DNA from: Parabacteroides sp.
GTDB lineage: Bacteria; Bacteroidota; Bacteroidia; Bacteroidales; Tannerellaceae
Direction: 5' to 3'
NCBI GenBank assembly: GCA_017481945.1
Contig: JAFUOJ010000013.1
Coordinates: forward strand, 1-51,799
Length of the DNA: 51,799 nt
Shown: positions 36,250 to 44,816 of the stretch, piece after piece
Numbering within the stretch: the first letter of the stretch is position 1
Layout of the letters: every line of letters begins with the position of its first letter
Notes under the pieces: model-generated
The model's input: the letters and a program-made list of their open reading frames with translations, nothing else
What the model was told of the DNA's origin: nothing
The model's database searches: none
Position numbers and translations under genes: made by a program

Positions 36250-36281
36250 CAAAATTAGACATATCAGCGAAACCGTCCAAA
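36250..36281 (-). promoter_or_regulatory. Predicted promoter of the SGNH hydrolase gene
   Basis: On the minus strand TTTG (36278-36281), 20 bases, TAATTTTG (36250-36257), about 31 bp before the start codon. Confidence 0.72.
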
Positions 36282-36314
36282 GTCTTCCTTTTATTTTAAT
36301 TAAAAATTTTACAG

Positions 36315-36322
36315 TACCTTTG
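36315..36322 (+). promoter_or_regulatory. -7 element of mnmA
   Basis: TACCTTTG, 26 bp before the mnmA start. The -33 half is not evident. Confidence 0.5.
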
Positions 36323-36347
36323 TCTCATTCTTATTCACTATTGAAAT

Positions 36348-37424
36348 ATGGAAATTGCAGCGTTAGTTTCAGGAGGAGTAGATAGCTCCGTAGTCGTTCA
36401 TCAGTTAAAAGAGGCGGGATATGATCCTACTATTTTCTATATCCGAATCGGAATGGAAGATAAAGATGGATATATTGACTGTCCTGCAGAAGAAGATATT
36501 GAGATCACGACTTATATAGCAAAAAAGTATGGATGTCGATTAGAAATTGTTTCTCTACACGATGAATATTGGGATCGCGTAGTTAGTTATACAATTGATT
36601 CCGTTAAACGTGGATTGACACCCAATCCAGATATGATGTGTAACAAATACATCAAGTTTGGTTGTTTCGAGGAAAAATGGGGAAAAGACTTTGATAAAAT
36701 AGCAACAGGACACTACGCTACAACAACCGAAATAGATGGTAAAGTATGGCTCTCAACAGCTAAAGATCCTGTAAAAGATCAAACTGACTTCTTAGGACAA
36801 ATTACCCGTTTACAAATACAGAAGCTGATGTTTCCCATTGGGCATCTGATGAAAAGTGAAGTACGTGCTATCGCTGAACAACAGAAATTACCCAGTGCCA
36901 AACGAAAGGACAGCCAAGGAATTTGTTTCTTAGGTAAGATTAATTATAATGACTTCATCGAACGTTATTTAGGTAAACGCACAGGAAAAATCGTTGAGTT
37001 AGAAACTGGTAAAGTTTTAGGAAAACACAATGGATATTGGTTTCATACCATTGGCCAACGCAAAGGTTTAGGTTTAAGCGGCGGTCCTTGGTTTGTCATC
37101 AAAAAGGATATCAGACGAAACATTATTTATGTTTCTAATGGATATGACCCAGAAACACAATACGGTAAAACAATCAATATGCAAGGATTCGATTTTATCA
37201 CTGAGGACCCTTGGGGAGAATTTACAGATGAGAAAGAGATCACATTCAAAATCCGCCATACTCCAGAGTTTACCCACGGATACATTCGTCGAATAGGAGA
37301 TTTATATCGGATCGAGTCAGACAACAAGATTCAAGGTATTGCTCCCGGACAATATGGTGTAGTTTATGATAAAGACCACCATCTCTGTCTCGGTAGCGGT
37401 ATGATTATTGATGAGACAAAATAA
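36348..37424 (+). CDS. mnmA: tRNA-specific 2-thiouridylase
   Basis: 358 residues. The ATP PP-loop SGGVDSS is at residues 8-14. The two catalytic cysteines are Cys98 ([12 protein letters not shown]) and Cys193 (DSQGICFLG). The enzyme adds sulfur to U34 of Lys, Glu and Gln tRNAs. The region after the PP-loop carries a short acidic segment ([17 protein letters not shown]), a variant seen in the second MnmA-type copy that many Bacteroidales carry; whether another copy exists here is not visible. It is monocistronic with a terminator. Confidence 0.94.
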   Translation: MEIAALVSGGVDSSVVVHQLKEAGYDPTIFYIRIGMEDKDGYIDCPAEEDIEITTYIAKKYGCRLEIVSLHDEYWDRVVSYTIDSVKRGLTPNPDMMCNKYIKFGCFEEKWGKDFDKIATGHYATTTEIDGKVWLSTAKDPVKDQTDFLGQITRLQIQKLMFPIGHLMKSEVRAIAEQQKLPSAKRKDSQGICFLGKINYNDFIERYLGKRTGKIVELETGKVLGKHNGYWFHTIGQRKGLGLSGGPWFVIKKDIRRNIIYVSNGYDPETQYGKTINMQGFDFITEDPWGEFTDEKEITFKIRHTPEFTHGYIRRIGDLYRIESDNKIQGIAPGQYGVVYDKDHHLCLGSGMIIDETK

Positions 37425-37433
37425 AAATCCAAT

Positions 37434-37488
37434 AAAAAGTCTCTTTAGATTAACTTTTACAAAAGAGAAAACCTAAAGAGACCTTTTT
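37434..37488. terminator. Bidirectional terminator between mnmA and the second propeller gene
   Basis: AAAAAGTCTCTTTAG (37434-37448) pairs with CTAAAGAGACCTTTTT (37474-37488, approximately), with A/T tracts at both ends. It touches the stop codon of the minus-strand propeller gene. Confidence 0.82.
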
Positions 37489-38733
37489 ATTTCCACTTCA
37501 ATATGCCTACAACTTCATTATCGTCATATTTCAATTTATTTGCCATACTTTTAAAAACCGAACTTTTTCCCGTATTTATTTTGTGGTCCTTTATTTTTTC
37601 TGCTGACCAATAAGAACATAATCCATTTTCCCCATATACTTGACTATATGGACTTACAGCCAATCCTCCATCCAAATCATTTATAAATATTCCATCATCA
37701 CATTGAAAAGACATACTATTTGCATCTTTTTTTGAATAAAGTAATTCATATAATGTTACTTTCGATGTTGGTTTCGTTATTACCGAACGATATCTTACAA
37801 TTAGTTCATTATCTGTCTCCATTATACCAGTAATAGACCATGTTAAAAAATCACGACTTAAAAAACCTACCTTAAACTGCTCTTTGGTTATTTTTAAATC
37901 CTCACAATTTATATAACCAATAGGAGTTACCTTAAAATGTTCATTTATCGAGTAAATGGAATCTGTTAGATAATCATAATATCGGATTTCATTTTTATAC
38001 TTCCAAAATACATTTTCTCCCAATGCCAAAGTCTTAAATTGATCACTTTTAATATGTCTACAATCCTCTATAGACTTCAAATTTGTAAAAGCTGAAGAAC
38101 GGCGCTTCGCAATAATCTCTCCCGAGTCAATGTTCAGCACATAATAATCATCATAACCACCCTTTAAAGAAGCAGAACGAGCTATTAACAAATTTCCCTT
38201 ACCGGCAGATATCAATTTTACATCACTTTTACAAGGTATGCTCTTTTATACATCGTGTCATAACCAACAATATGAATTACCCCCTTCCCTGAATCATACA
38301 CATAACATTCTTCTCGCTCATCATCAACAGCAATAGAAAACATAAATAGATATTCTTGAGGCCCTTGCCCTTGATTCATTACATTTCCTATAAAGTGTCC
38401 ATCTTTACGATCAAAAAGTTTCATATCATCTATTATCACTTTTGAGCTTACTGTAAAACCTTTTAATCGCTTTCCTCCACCAATAAGAGATTTATCAGTT
38501 GTTTCCAATGGAACATATTCAATACTCTGAAAAAAGTCACTTAGTTTAAGTTGTCCTTTCTGAGCTTTTTTCATCTCTTTGAACAGATCAATCCGGAAAA
38601 ATGGTTCAGACGCTTGCCCTAAGACTTCACTTTGGATAGAATCTGTTTCGTTTTCTATCGAAACAGCGACTTCTTTCTGTCTGTTACTGCAAGAAATACA
38701 GAGTAGCAATATTAATGCATAAAGTTTATTCAT
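37487..38733 (-). pseudogene. Frameshifted 6-bladed beta-propeller lipoprotein gene, second copy
   Basis: The 5' part (38733-38218, 171 residues) has a lipoprotein signal (LLCISCSN), the region LSDFFQSIEYVPLETT typical of these propellers, and the hallmark NQGQGPQEYLF. It ends in a stop at 38218. The downstream frame (to 37487) continues without a break in sense (...KSDVKLISAGKGNLLIARSA...) if one base is added in the four-T tract 38227-38230 (plus strand). The restored protein would be about 415 residues, a normal length. These secreted propellers are common in Bacteroidales and poorly understood. It has its own promoter, immediately followed upstream by array 3. Confidence 0.8.
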
Positions 38734-38782
38734 AATACCTATTATTATTAATTAAAACGCCTTCTATATATCATATCCATAA

Positions 38783-38813
38783 CAAAAATAAATAACTTTT
38801 TCACTAACAACAA
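38783..38813 (-). promoter_or_regulatory. Predicted promoter of the second propeller gene
   Basis: On the minus strand TTG (38811-38813), 20 bases, TATTTTTG (38783-38790). Palindrome array 3 begins 24 bp further upstream, so the array sits where activator or repressor sites would be. Confidence 0.65.
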
Positions 38814-38836
38814 GGTAATTACAAAAAAGGGAAACA

Positions 38837-39056
38837 AGAATGCTCCAATCTGCCATCACTACGTTTCTCGTGATAGCAGATTGGAGCATTCTTGGGTCTA
38901 TATATTTTTAGAGAGGCAAGAATGGGGCATTCTACTATCAAAATTTTCTTAGTGATACAAGAATGCTGCATTCTGAAGCCAAAACAATTGAAAAGAAAAA
39001 AGAATGCCGCATTCTCGCGTCCCTACAATTAAAGAGAGAGGAGAATGCTGCATTCT
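38837..39056. repeat. Palindrome array 3: six 15-bp palindromes at exact 41-bp pitch
   Basis: Units start at 38837, 38878, 38919, 38960, 39001 and 39042. The last three are perfect AGAATGC, one base, GCATTCT; the third is AGAATGGGGCATTCT. The first two (AGAATGCTCCAATCT and AGATTGGAGCATTCT) are exact complements of each other, and with their spacer form a 25-bp inverted repeat (38835-38859 with 38870-38894, one mismatch, 10-base loop). Spacers are 26 bp and diverged. The array lies between the propeller promoter and the end of glnN. Confidence 0.95.
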
Positions 39057-39093
39057 TACTTAAACACTTTTTAATTTTACCATGAGCCCCCGA

Positions 39094-41283
39094 CTATCGG
39101 ATAAACAACAATTCACGGTATTTGGGTAATGGCCACATTTTGTTGTCGACCATCAGTTCCAATTCATCTATATGATCACGAATCTCGTCCAAATAAGGAA
39201 TTACCGTATCGTGGTAAGCAATTGCTCTACTACGTAAATCGGCTATACGATTTGCTTTCTTACGAGCTTCAATCATTTCATCTGTCATACGAGTTACGGC
39301 ATTGACATGTAGCGAAATCTTACGTACCAAACGACGTGGCTCAGCTGACAGGTCTTCATATTCATCTGCACTAAAAGTTTCTTTTAGCTTCGTAATATTA
39401 CTCAACAACAAGGATTGATAATGAAGAACTACCGGAATGATGTGGTTCATAGACAAATCGCCCAAAACTCGCGCTTCAATTTGTACTTTCTTTATATAAA
39501 TCTCCCACTTCACTTCATTGCGAGCTTCCAACTCTTTTTCGCTTAACACACCGGTTTCTTTAAACATCTGAATGACTTCCGGCTTCAGATAAGCGTCATA
39601 CTGTAAAGGGACACTGTTCTCACAATCCAAACCTCTACGAGCAGCCTCCTCTTTCCAAGCGTCTCCATAACCGTTTCCGTCAAAACGAATCGGTTTAGAT
39701 TCCTTAATATAGGCTTTCAAGACCTCAAAAATAGCGGCTTCTTTACTTTTGCCCTCAGCGCGTAAAGCCTCGACATCCTGCTTGAATTGACGGAGTTGAT
39801 AAGCAACAGCGGAATTTAAAGCTAACATGGCAGAACCACAGTTGGCTGAAGAGCCTAACGCACGGAACTCAAAACGGTTTCCGGTAAAGGCAAAAGGAGA
39901 GGTACGATTACGATCGGTATTATCCAATAGTAACTCCGGTATTTGTCCAAAACCTAAATGCAACCGTTTCTTATCATCTACCTCTATCGCGTCTTCTATC
40001 GAGCTATTTTCGAACCGATCTAAAATCTCTGTAATCTGAGTTCCCAAAAAGGAAGAGATAATAGCCGGAGGAGCCTCATTTGCACCCAAGCGATAAGCGT
40101 TCGAAGCAGAAGCTATACTGGCTTTCAAAAGTGCATTATATTTATAAACAGCCATCAAAGAATTCACGATAAAAGTGATGAACCGTAAATTATCTTCGCG
40201 ATTCTTTCCCGGAGAGAAAAGATTAATACCGGTATCTGTACCCATCGACCAGTTACAATGTTTACCAGAACCATTTACACCCATAAAAGGTTTTTCATGC
40301 AACAAGACCCGGAAGTTATGTCGACGGGATACTCGCTTCATGACAGACATCAGCAGCTGGTTATGGTCATTCGCCAGATTACATTCTTCATAAATAGGAG
40401 CCAACTCAAACTGGTTAGGAGCAACCTCGTTATGACGAGTTTTTACCGGAATACCTAATTTATAGCATTCTGTTTCCAAGTCTTTCATAAACTCTTGTAC
40501 ACGAGAAGGGATTGCACCAAAATAATGGTCATCCAACTGCTGGTTCTTAGCACTTTCATGCCCCACCAAAGTACGCTCCGTCAAAGAGAGATCCGGACGT
40601 GCAGAATAGAGATCTTCATCTACTAAAAAGTATTCCTGCTCCCATCCTAAATAGGTCGTTACTTTATTGACATCTTCATTAAAATAATGACATACATCTT
40701 TAGCGGCACGATTCAATGCCTCAATCGAACGAATCAAAGGAGTTTTATAATCCAAGGCTTCACCGGTATAAGCGATAAAGACAGTAGGAATACACAAAGT
40801 ATCATCTACTATAAAGGCAGGAGAAGAGGGATCCCAAGCGGAATAACCACGAGCTTCAAACGTATTGCGTAATCCGCCATTCGGGAAACTGGAGGCGTCC
40901 GGTTCCTGCTGAGCCAACAATTTTCCACTAAATTCCTCTATCATTCCTCCGTTTCCGTCATGCTCAACAAAAGCGTCATGCTTTTCGGCTGTTCCATCGG
41001 TAAGCGGTTGAAACCAATGCGTATAATGAGTCACACCTTTTTCTAATGCCCACATACGCATACCTGCAGCCACATGATTTGCAATTTCGCGATCAATAGG
41101 GATTCCGTTATCAATAGAATAAGTTAAAGCCTTATAGGTTTCTTTGGAGAGATATTTTTGCATTGCTTTCCGATTGAAAACATTCTCACCATAATATTCC
41201 GATACTTTTTGATTGGGAGTAATAGCTTCCACTGCCTTACGGTTGGATGCCTTCTCCACTGCATTAAAGCGTGAGATTGACAT
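39094..41283 (-). CDS. glnN: Glutamine synthetase type III
   Basis: 729 residues, the size of the long GSIII class found in Bacteroidota and cyanobacteria, compared with about 470 for GSI. Motifs include KHCNWSMGT (ATP and glutamate site), NDHNQLL, NEAPPAIISSFLG and NRTSPFAFTGNRFEFRALGSS. It joins ammonia to glutamate and is the main ammonia-assimilating enzyme in this group. It is monocistronic, with a -7 element about 30 bp upstream; array 3 lies just past its stop codon. Confidence 0.96.
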   Translation of the reverse strand: MSISRFNAVEKASNRKAVEAITPNQKVSEYYGENVFNRKAMQKYLSKETYKALTYSIDNGIPIDREIANHVAAGMRMWALEKGVTHYTHWFQPLTDGTAEKHDAFVEHDGNGGMIEEFSGKLLAQQEPDASSFPNGGLRNTFEARGYSAWDPSSPAFIVDDTLCIPTVFIAYTGEALDYKTPLIRSIEALNRAAKDVCHYFNEDVNKVTTYLGWEQEYFLVDEDLYSARPDLSLTERTLVGHESAKNQQLDDHYFGAIPSRVQEFMKDLETECYKLGIPVKTRHNEVAPNQFELAPIYEECNLANDHNQLLMSVMKRVSRRHNFRVLLHEKPFMGVNGSGKHCNWSMGTDTGINLFSPGKNREDNLRFITFIVNSLMAVYKYNALLKASIASASNAYRLGANEAPPAIISSFLGTQITEILDRFENSSIEDAIEVDDKKRLHLGFGQIPELLLDNTDRNRTSPFAFTGNRFEFRALGSSANCGSAMLALNSAVAYQLRQFKQDVEALRAEGKSKEAAIFEVLKAYIKESKPIRFDGNGYGDAWKEEAARRGLDCENSVPLQYDAYLKPEVIQMFKETGVLSEKELEARNEVKWEIYIKKVQIEARVLGDLSMNHIIPVVLHYQSLLLSNITKLKETFSADEYEDLSAEPRRLVRKISLHVNAVTRMTDEMIEARKKANRIADLRSRAIAYHDTVIPYLDEIRDHIDELELMVDNKMWPLPKYRELLFIR

Positions 41284-41311
41284 ACAGTTTGTTTTTATGT
41301 TATTCCGGGCG

Positions 41312-41319
41312 CAAATTTA
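41312..41319 (-). promoter_or_regulatory. -7 element of glnN
   Basis: TAAATTTG on the minus strand fits TAnnTTTG, 29 bp before the start codon. The -33 half is not evident, which might reflect an activated (nitrogen-controlled) promoter. Confidence 0.5.
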
Positions 41320-41470
41320 CATGAAAACTTTCGTTTTTATATGAGTGAGAAAAAACAATTTTACTTTATCCTAAAGTCTTAAAAGGAAACTTTTTTGTAA
41401 ATAATAATGTTTCATTCTAAAAAAAACAGCATATTTGTCACGAAATTAGAACAAAAACAGAAAATTAAGC

Positions 41471-43150
41471 ATGAAAATGGTAATCTATCAGGTTTTCCCA
41501 CGTTGGTTTGGGAACTTACAATCTAACCTGATAAAAAATGGTAGTAAAGCAGAAAATGGTGTCGGTAAATTCTCCGATTTTACACCGTCAGCTTTAAGCA
41601 AAATAAAAGAATTAGGAACCACTCACGTGTGGTACACCGGAGTTATAGAACACGCTACAAATACGGATTATACAGCTTATCAAATACGAAAAGACCATGC
41701 CGCCGTTGTGAAAGGGAATGCTGGATCACCTTATGCAATCAAAGATTATTACGATGTAGACCCAGATTTGGCAGAAAATGTTCCCAACCGTATGGCTGAA
41801 TTTGAAGCATTGATTCAAAGAACTCATGAGGCTGGATTAAAAGTAATCATTGATTTTGTTCCGAACCATGTGGCTCGTCAATATTATTCTGACGCAAAAA
41901 TGACCTACATAGATGATTTAGGACAAAAAGATAATACCTCTAAAGCTTTTGACCCCAATAATAACTTCTATTATATACCGGGCAGTACGCTCAGCCTTCC
42001 TTTTGGAGCGCAACAAGAGGATTTCGAATACAGTGAATTTCCAGCAAAAGTCACAGGAAATGATCATTTTGATGCCTGTCCCGGACAAAACGACTGGTAT
42101 GAAACTGTAAAATTGAACTATGGAGTAGATTACTTAAACGGTAAAAGCAAACATTTCGATCCGATTCCAAACACATGGACCAAAATGCTGGATATTTTAC
42201 TTTTCTGGGCAAGTAAAGGGGTTGACGGTTTTCGTTGCGATATGGCAGAAATGGTACCTGTTGAATTTTGGGGTTGGATGATACCGAAGGTTAAACAGGA
42301 ACATGATGTATGTTTCATTGCTGAAGTATATAATCCGGCGGAATATCGTAATTATATTTGGAATGGCCATTTCGATTATCTTTATGACAAAGTAGGATTG
42401 TATGATACGTTACGTTCTGTCATGTGTAACCACACTTCTGCTCATACAATCTCTAATTGTTGGCAAAGTTTAGAGGGAATCCAACAAAACATGTTGAACT
42501 TCTTAGAGAATCACGATGAACAACGTATTGCTTCTGCATTCTTTGCCAATGATCCACGCCCAGGTATTCCTGGTATGATCGTTTCCGCTTTAATGAATAC
42601 CAATCCGGTAATGATTTATAGCGGACAAGAATTAGGAGAACCGGGTATGGATGAAGAGGGCTTCAGTGGACGAGATGGACGTACTACTATTTTTGATTAT
42701 TGGAGTCTCACCAGCTTACGAAACTGGATGAATGATAAGACGTTCGACGGAGGGAAATTAACAGAAGAGCAGCGTCAATTACGTAAGACGTATGCCCAAA
42801 TACTAAACATAGCTCAATCTGAGCCGGTCGTTACCAATGGGGTTTTCTATGATTTGATGTACGCAAATCAGAACAACCCTTATTTCAACTCACATCGTCA
42901 ATATGCATTCATGCGTAAATACAAGAATGAGATTTTATTGGTAGTGGTTAATTTTGACAAAGCAGAACAGACTGTTCGTATTCAGATTCCAGAAGAGGTA
43001 TTTAAAACATTGGATTTTGAAGAGAACAAGGCAGCAACTTTAACTGATCTAATGACAGGAGAAAGTTGTATCAGTACGCTGACTGTCGTATGGCCTTATC
43101 AAGTCACTTTACCTGCTTACTCAGGTCGTATTTTAAAATTCACATATTAA
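41471..43150 (+). CDS. Cytoplasmic GH13 alpha-amylase-family enzyme
   Basis: 559 residues without signal peptide. The four GH13 blocks are intact: DFVPNH (128-133), GFRCDMAE (nucleophile Asp257), FIAEVY (acid/base Glu285) and NFLENHDE (Asp349). A C-terminal beta domain follows. GH13 enzymes act on alpha-glucans or maltooligosaccharides; a cytoplasmic location suggests use of imported or stored glucan. It stands apart from the susCD genes. A long AT-rich inverted repeat follows the stop. Confidence 0.93.
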   Translation: MKMVIYQVFPRWFGNLQSNLIKNGSKAENGVGKFSDFTPSALSKIKELGTTHVWYTGVIEHATNTDYTAYQIRKDHAAVVKGNAGSPYAIKDYYDVDPDLAENVPNRMAEFEALIQRTHEAGLKVIIDFVPNHVARQYYSDAKMTYIDDLGQKDNTSKAFDPNNNFYYIPGSTLSLPFGAQQEDFEYSEFPAKVTGNDHFDACPGQNDWYETVKLNYGVDYLNGKSKHFDPIPNTWTKMLDILLFWASKGVDGFRCDMAEMVPVEFWGWMIPKVKQEHDVCFIAEVYNPAEYRNYIWNGHFDYLYDKVGLYDTLRSVMCNHTSAHTISNCWQSLEGIQQNMLNFLENHDEQRIASAFFANDPRPGIPGMIVSALMNTNPVMIYSGQELGEPGMDEEGFSGRDGRTTIFDYWSLTSLRNWMNDKTFDGGKLTEEQRQLRKTYAQILNIAQSEPVVTNGVFYDLMYANQNNPYFNSHRQYAFMRKYKNEILLVVVNFDKAEQTVRIQIPEEVFKTLDFEENKAATLTDLMTGESCISTLTVVWPYQVTLPAYSGRILKFTY

Positions 43151-43159
43151 TAAAGAATA

Positions 43160-43224
43160 GAATTATGATTTATGAAGGGAACCTAAATAGAAGTATTTGG
43201 AAATAAATTCATAAATCATAATTC
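43160..43224. repeat. Perfect 17-bp inverted repeat after the GH13 gene
   Basis: GAATTATGATTTATGAA (43160-43176) and its exact complement at 43208-43224 enclose 31 bases. It may end GH13 transcription, but it is AT-only in character and lacks a GC-rich stem. Similar degenerate copies (ATTCATTATTCATAA) continue just downstream. Confidence 0.6.
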
Positions 43225-43243
43225 ATTATTCATAACTCTTTTG

Positions 43244-43251
43244 TACTTTTG
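43244..43251 (+). promoter_or_regulatory. -7 element of prs
   Basis: TACTTTTG fits TAnnTTTG, 43 bp before the prs start. Confidence 0.5.
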
Positions 43252-43294
43252 CAAACATAACAAATCTATTTACTTAAGATAAATATTCGCAATA

Positions 43295-44236
43295 ATGAGT
43301 GCACAAACTCCTTTCTTGGTATTTTCGGGAACTAACTCCCGATATCTTGCAGAGAAAATTTGCAAGAGTCTTAATTGTCCGTTGGGACAAATGAATATTC
43401 AACATTTTGCAGATGGAGAATTCTCTGTTTCTTATGAAGAGACAATTCGCGGTCGCGATGTTTTCTTGGTGCAGTCCACATTCCCCAACTCAGACAATTT
43501 AATGGAGCTTCTTCTTATGGTAGACGCTGCAAAACGTGCTTCCGCACACTCAATTATTGCAGTTATCCCCTACTTCGGTTGGGCTCGTCAAGACAGAAAG
43601 GATAAGCCGCGTGTATCTATCGGAGCAAAATTAATTGCAGATATGTTAAGTACAGCTGGTGTAAACCGTGTCATCACAATGGATTTACATGCCGATCAAA
43701 TTCAAGGTTTCTTTGATATCCCTGTAGACCACTTACATGCTTCTACAGTATTCCTTGAACACATCAAAACCAGCCTACCATTAGAAAACTTATGTATTGC
43801 AACTCCTGACGTAGGTGGAACAAAACGTGCCAGCACCTATTCTAAATATTTAGGAGTTCCGATGGTTATTTGTCATAAATCTCGTTTACGTGCTAATGAG
43901 GTAGCAGAAATGCGAATCATCGGTGATGTAGCAGGTTTAGATGTCCTGTTAGTAGATGATATGGTTGATACAGCAGGTACAATCACAAAAGCTGCAAATC
44001 TAATGTTGGAAAATGGGGCAAAATCTGTACGCGCTATCGCTAGTCATGCAGTTATGTCTGACCCTGCATCTTCTCGTGTAGATCAATCAGCTTTAACCGA
44101 AATCATCTTCACAGACTCTATTCCTTATGCAAAGAAATGCGAAAAGGTAAAAGTTCTTTCTATTGCAGACATGGTTGCTGAAGCTATCCGCCGCGTATGT
44201 AGTGGAGAATCTATTAGTTCTTTATATGCGATTTAA
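43295..44236 (+). CDS. prs: Ribose-phosphate pyrophosphokinase
   Basis: 313 residues, the normal size. It has RQDRKDKPR (ATP-binding flexible loop region), TMDLHADQIQGFFD (metal site with His) and the PRPP-binding loop VLLVDDMVDTAGT. It makes PRPP for purine, pyrimidine, His and Trp synthesis. Monocistronic, with its own -7 element and terminator. Confidence 0.96.
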   Translation: MSAQTPFLVFSGTNSRYLAEKICKSLNCPLGQMNIQHFADGEFSVSYEETIRGRDVFLVQSTFPNSDNLMELLLMVDAAKRASAHSIIAVIPYFGWARQDRKDKPRVSIGAKLIADMLSTAGVNRVITMDLHADQIQGFFDIPVDHLHASTVFLEHIKTSLPLENLCIATPDVGGTKRASTYSKYLGVPMVICHKSRLRANEVAEMRIIGDVAGLDVLLVDDMVDTAGTITKAANLMLENGAKSVRAIASHAVMSDPASSRVDQSALTEIIFTDSIPYAKKCEKVKVLSIADMVAEAIRRVCSGESISSLYAI

Positions 44237-44281
44237 TAGAGTTTGAATATTATCTATATGATAATTACATATTAACTGTAT

Positions 44282-44315
44282 AAAGGCGGAATAGATACTA
44301 ATTTATTCCGCCTTT
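44282..44315 (+). terminator. Terminator of prs
   Basis: AAAGGCGGAATA (44282-44293) pairs exactly with TATTCCGCCTTT (44304-44315). Confidence 0.88.
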
Positions 44316-44360
44316 GTTATGCCTTCAACTCGTAATAAAACATTTATATTTATACTACTA

Positions 44361-44762
44361 AGTTCTTAGAGAACTCAGTTGAAAAATACTTTTCTTTTTA
44401 GAAAGAATCTCTGATTAAGACTAATTTTTTATTTTCTAAAAAACTTTTATCAAGTTGATCATTTTGAAAACGGGCGCAAGTTATGTAAAAATATTGTAAT
44501 TGCAACTTGTTTTTAGAAAAAATATACTTTTTCACTATAAAATCGTTGTTTTACCTCTATTACATATTCCTAAAAACGAAGCTTAAAATATTTATTTCTG
44601 ATATTTTTTAGAGGAAAGGGGCAGAAAAGAATTACAACTAAAATAATTTTTGGTACTTTTTATACGTAAGATTGGGAGTAAAACACTGATTAAATTACGA
44701 GTAGAAATACAGATAACTTTTTTAACATATTAGCAGACTGCTTACCAAGTTCTCTAAGGACT
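44361..44762. promoter_or_regulatory. AT-rich susC upstream region bounded by two related palindromes
   Basis: The 500 bp before the second susC hold no gene. Near each end lies a 15-bp dyad: AGTTCT-TAG-AGAACT (44361-44375, perfect) and AGTTCT-CTA-AGGACT (44748-44762, one mismatch). Being complements of each other with one change, they could be paired operators for a looping regulator, or ends of an invertible segment. No clear TAnnTTTG promoter was found between them. Confidence 0.45.
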
Positions 44763-44816
44763 ATTATTAAAACGCGTCAATTATTTTGATCTAATCTAAC
44801 TCATAAGAATTGTATT

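Noticed and set aside
8009-39056. The three arrays as CRISPR arrays
   Set aside because: Units are 15-20 bp full palindromes with 22-26 bp spacers that resemble each other, and no cas gene lies in the window. Typical CRISPR repeats are longer and spacers are unrelated.
44237-44816. A small RNA or riboswitch upstream of the second susC
   Set aside because: Beyond the prs terminator and two dyads, I see no conserved riboswitch core or stable GC-rich fold in this AT-rich stretch.
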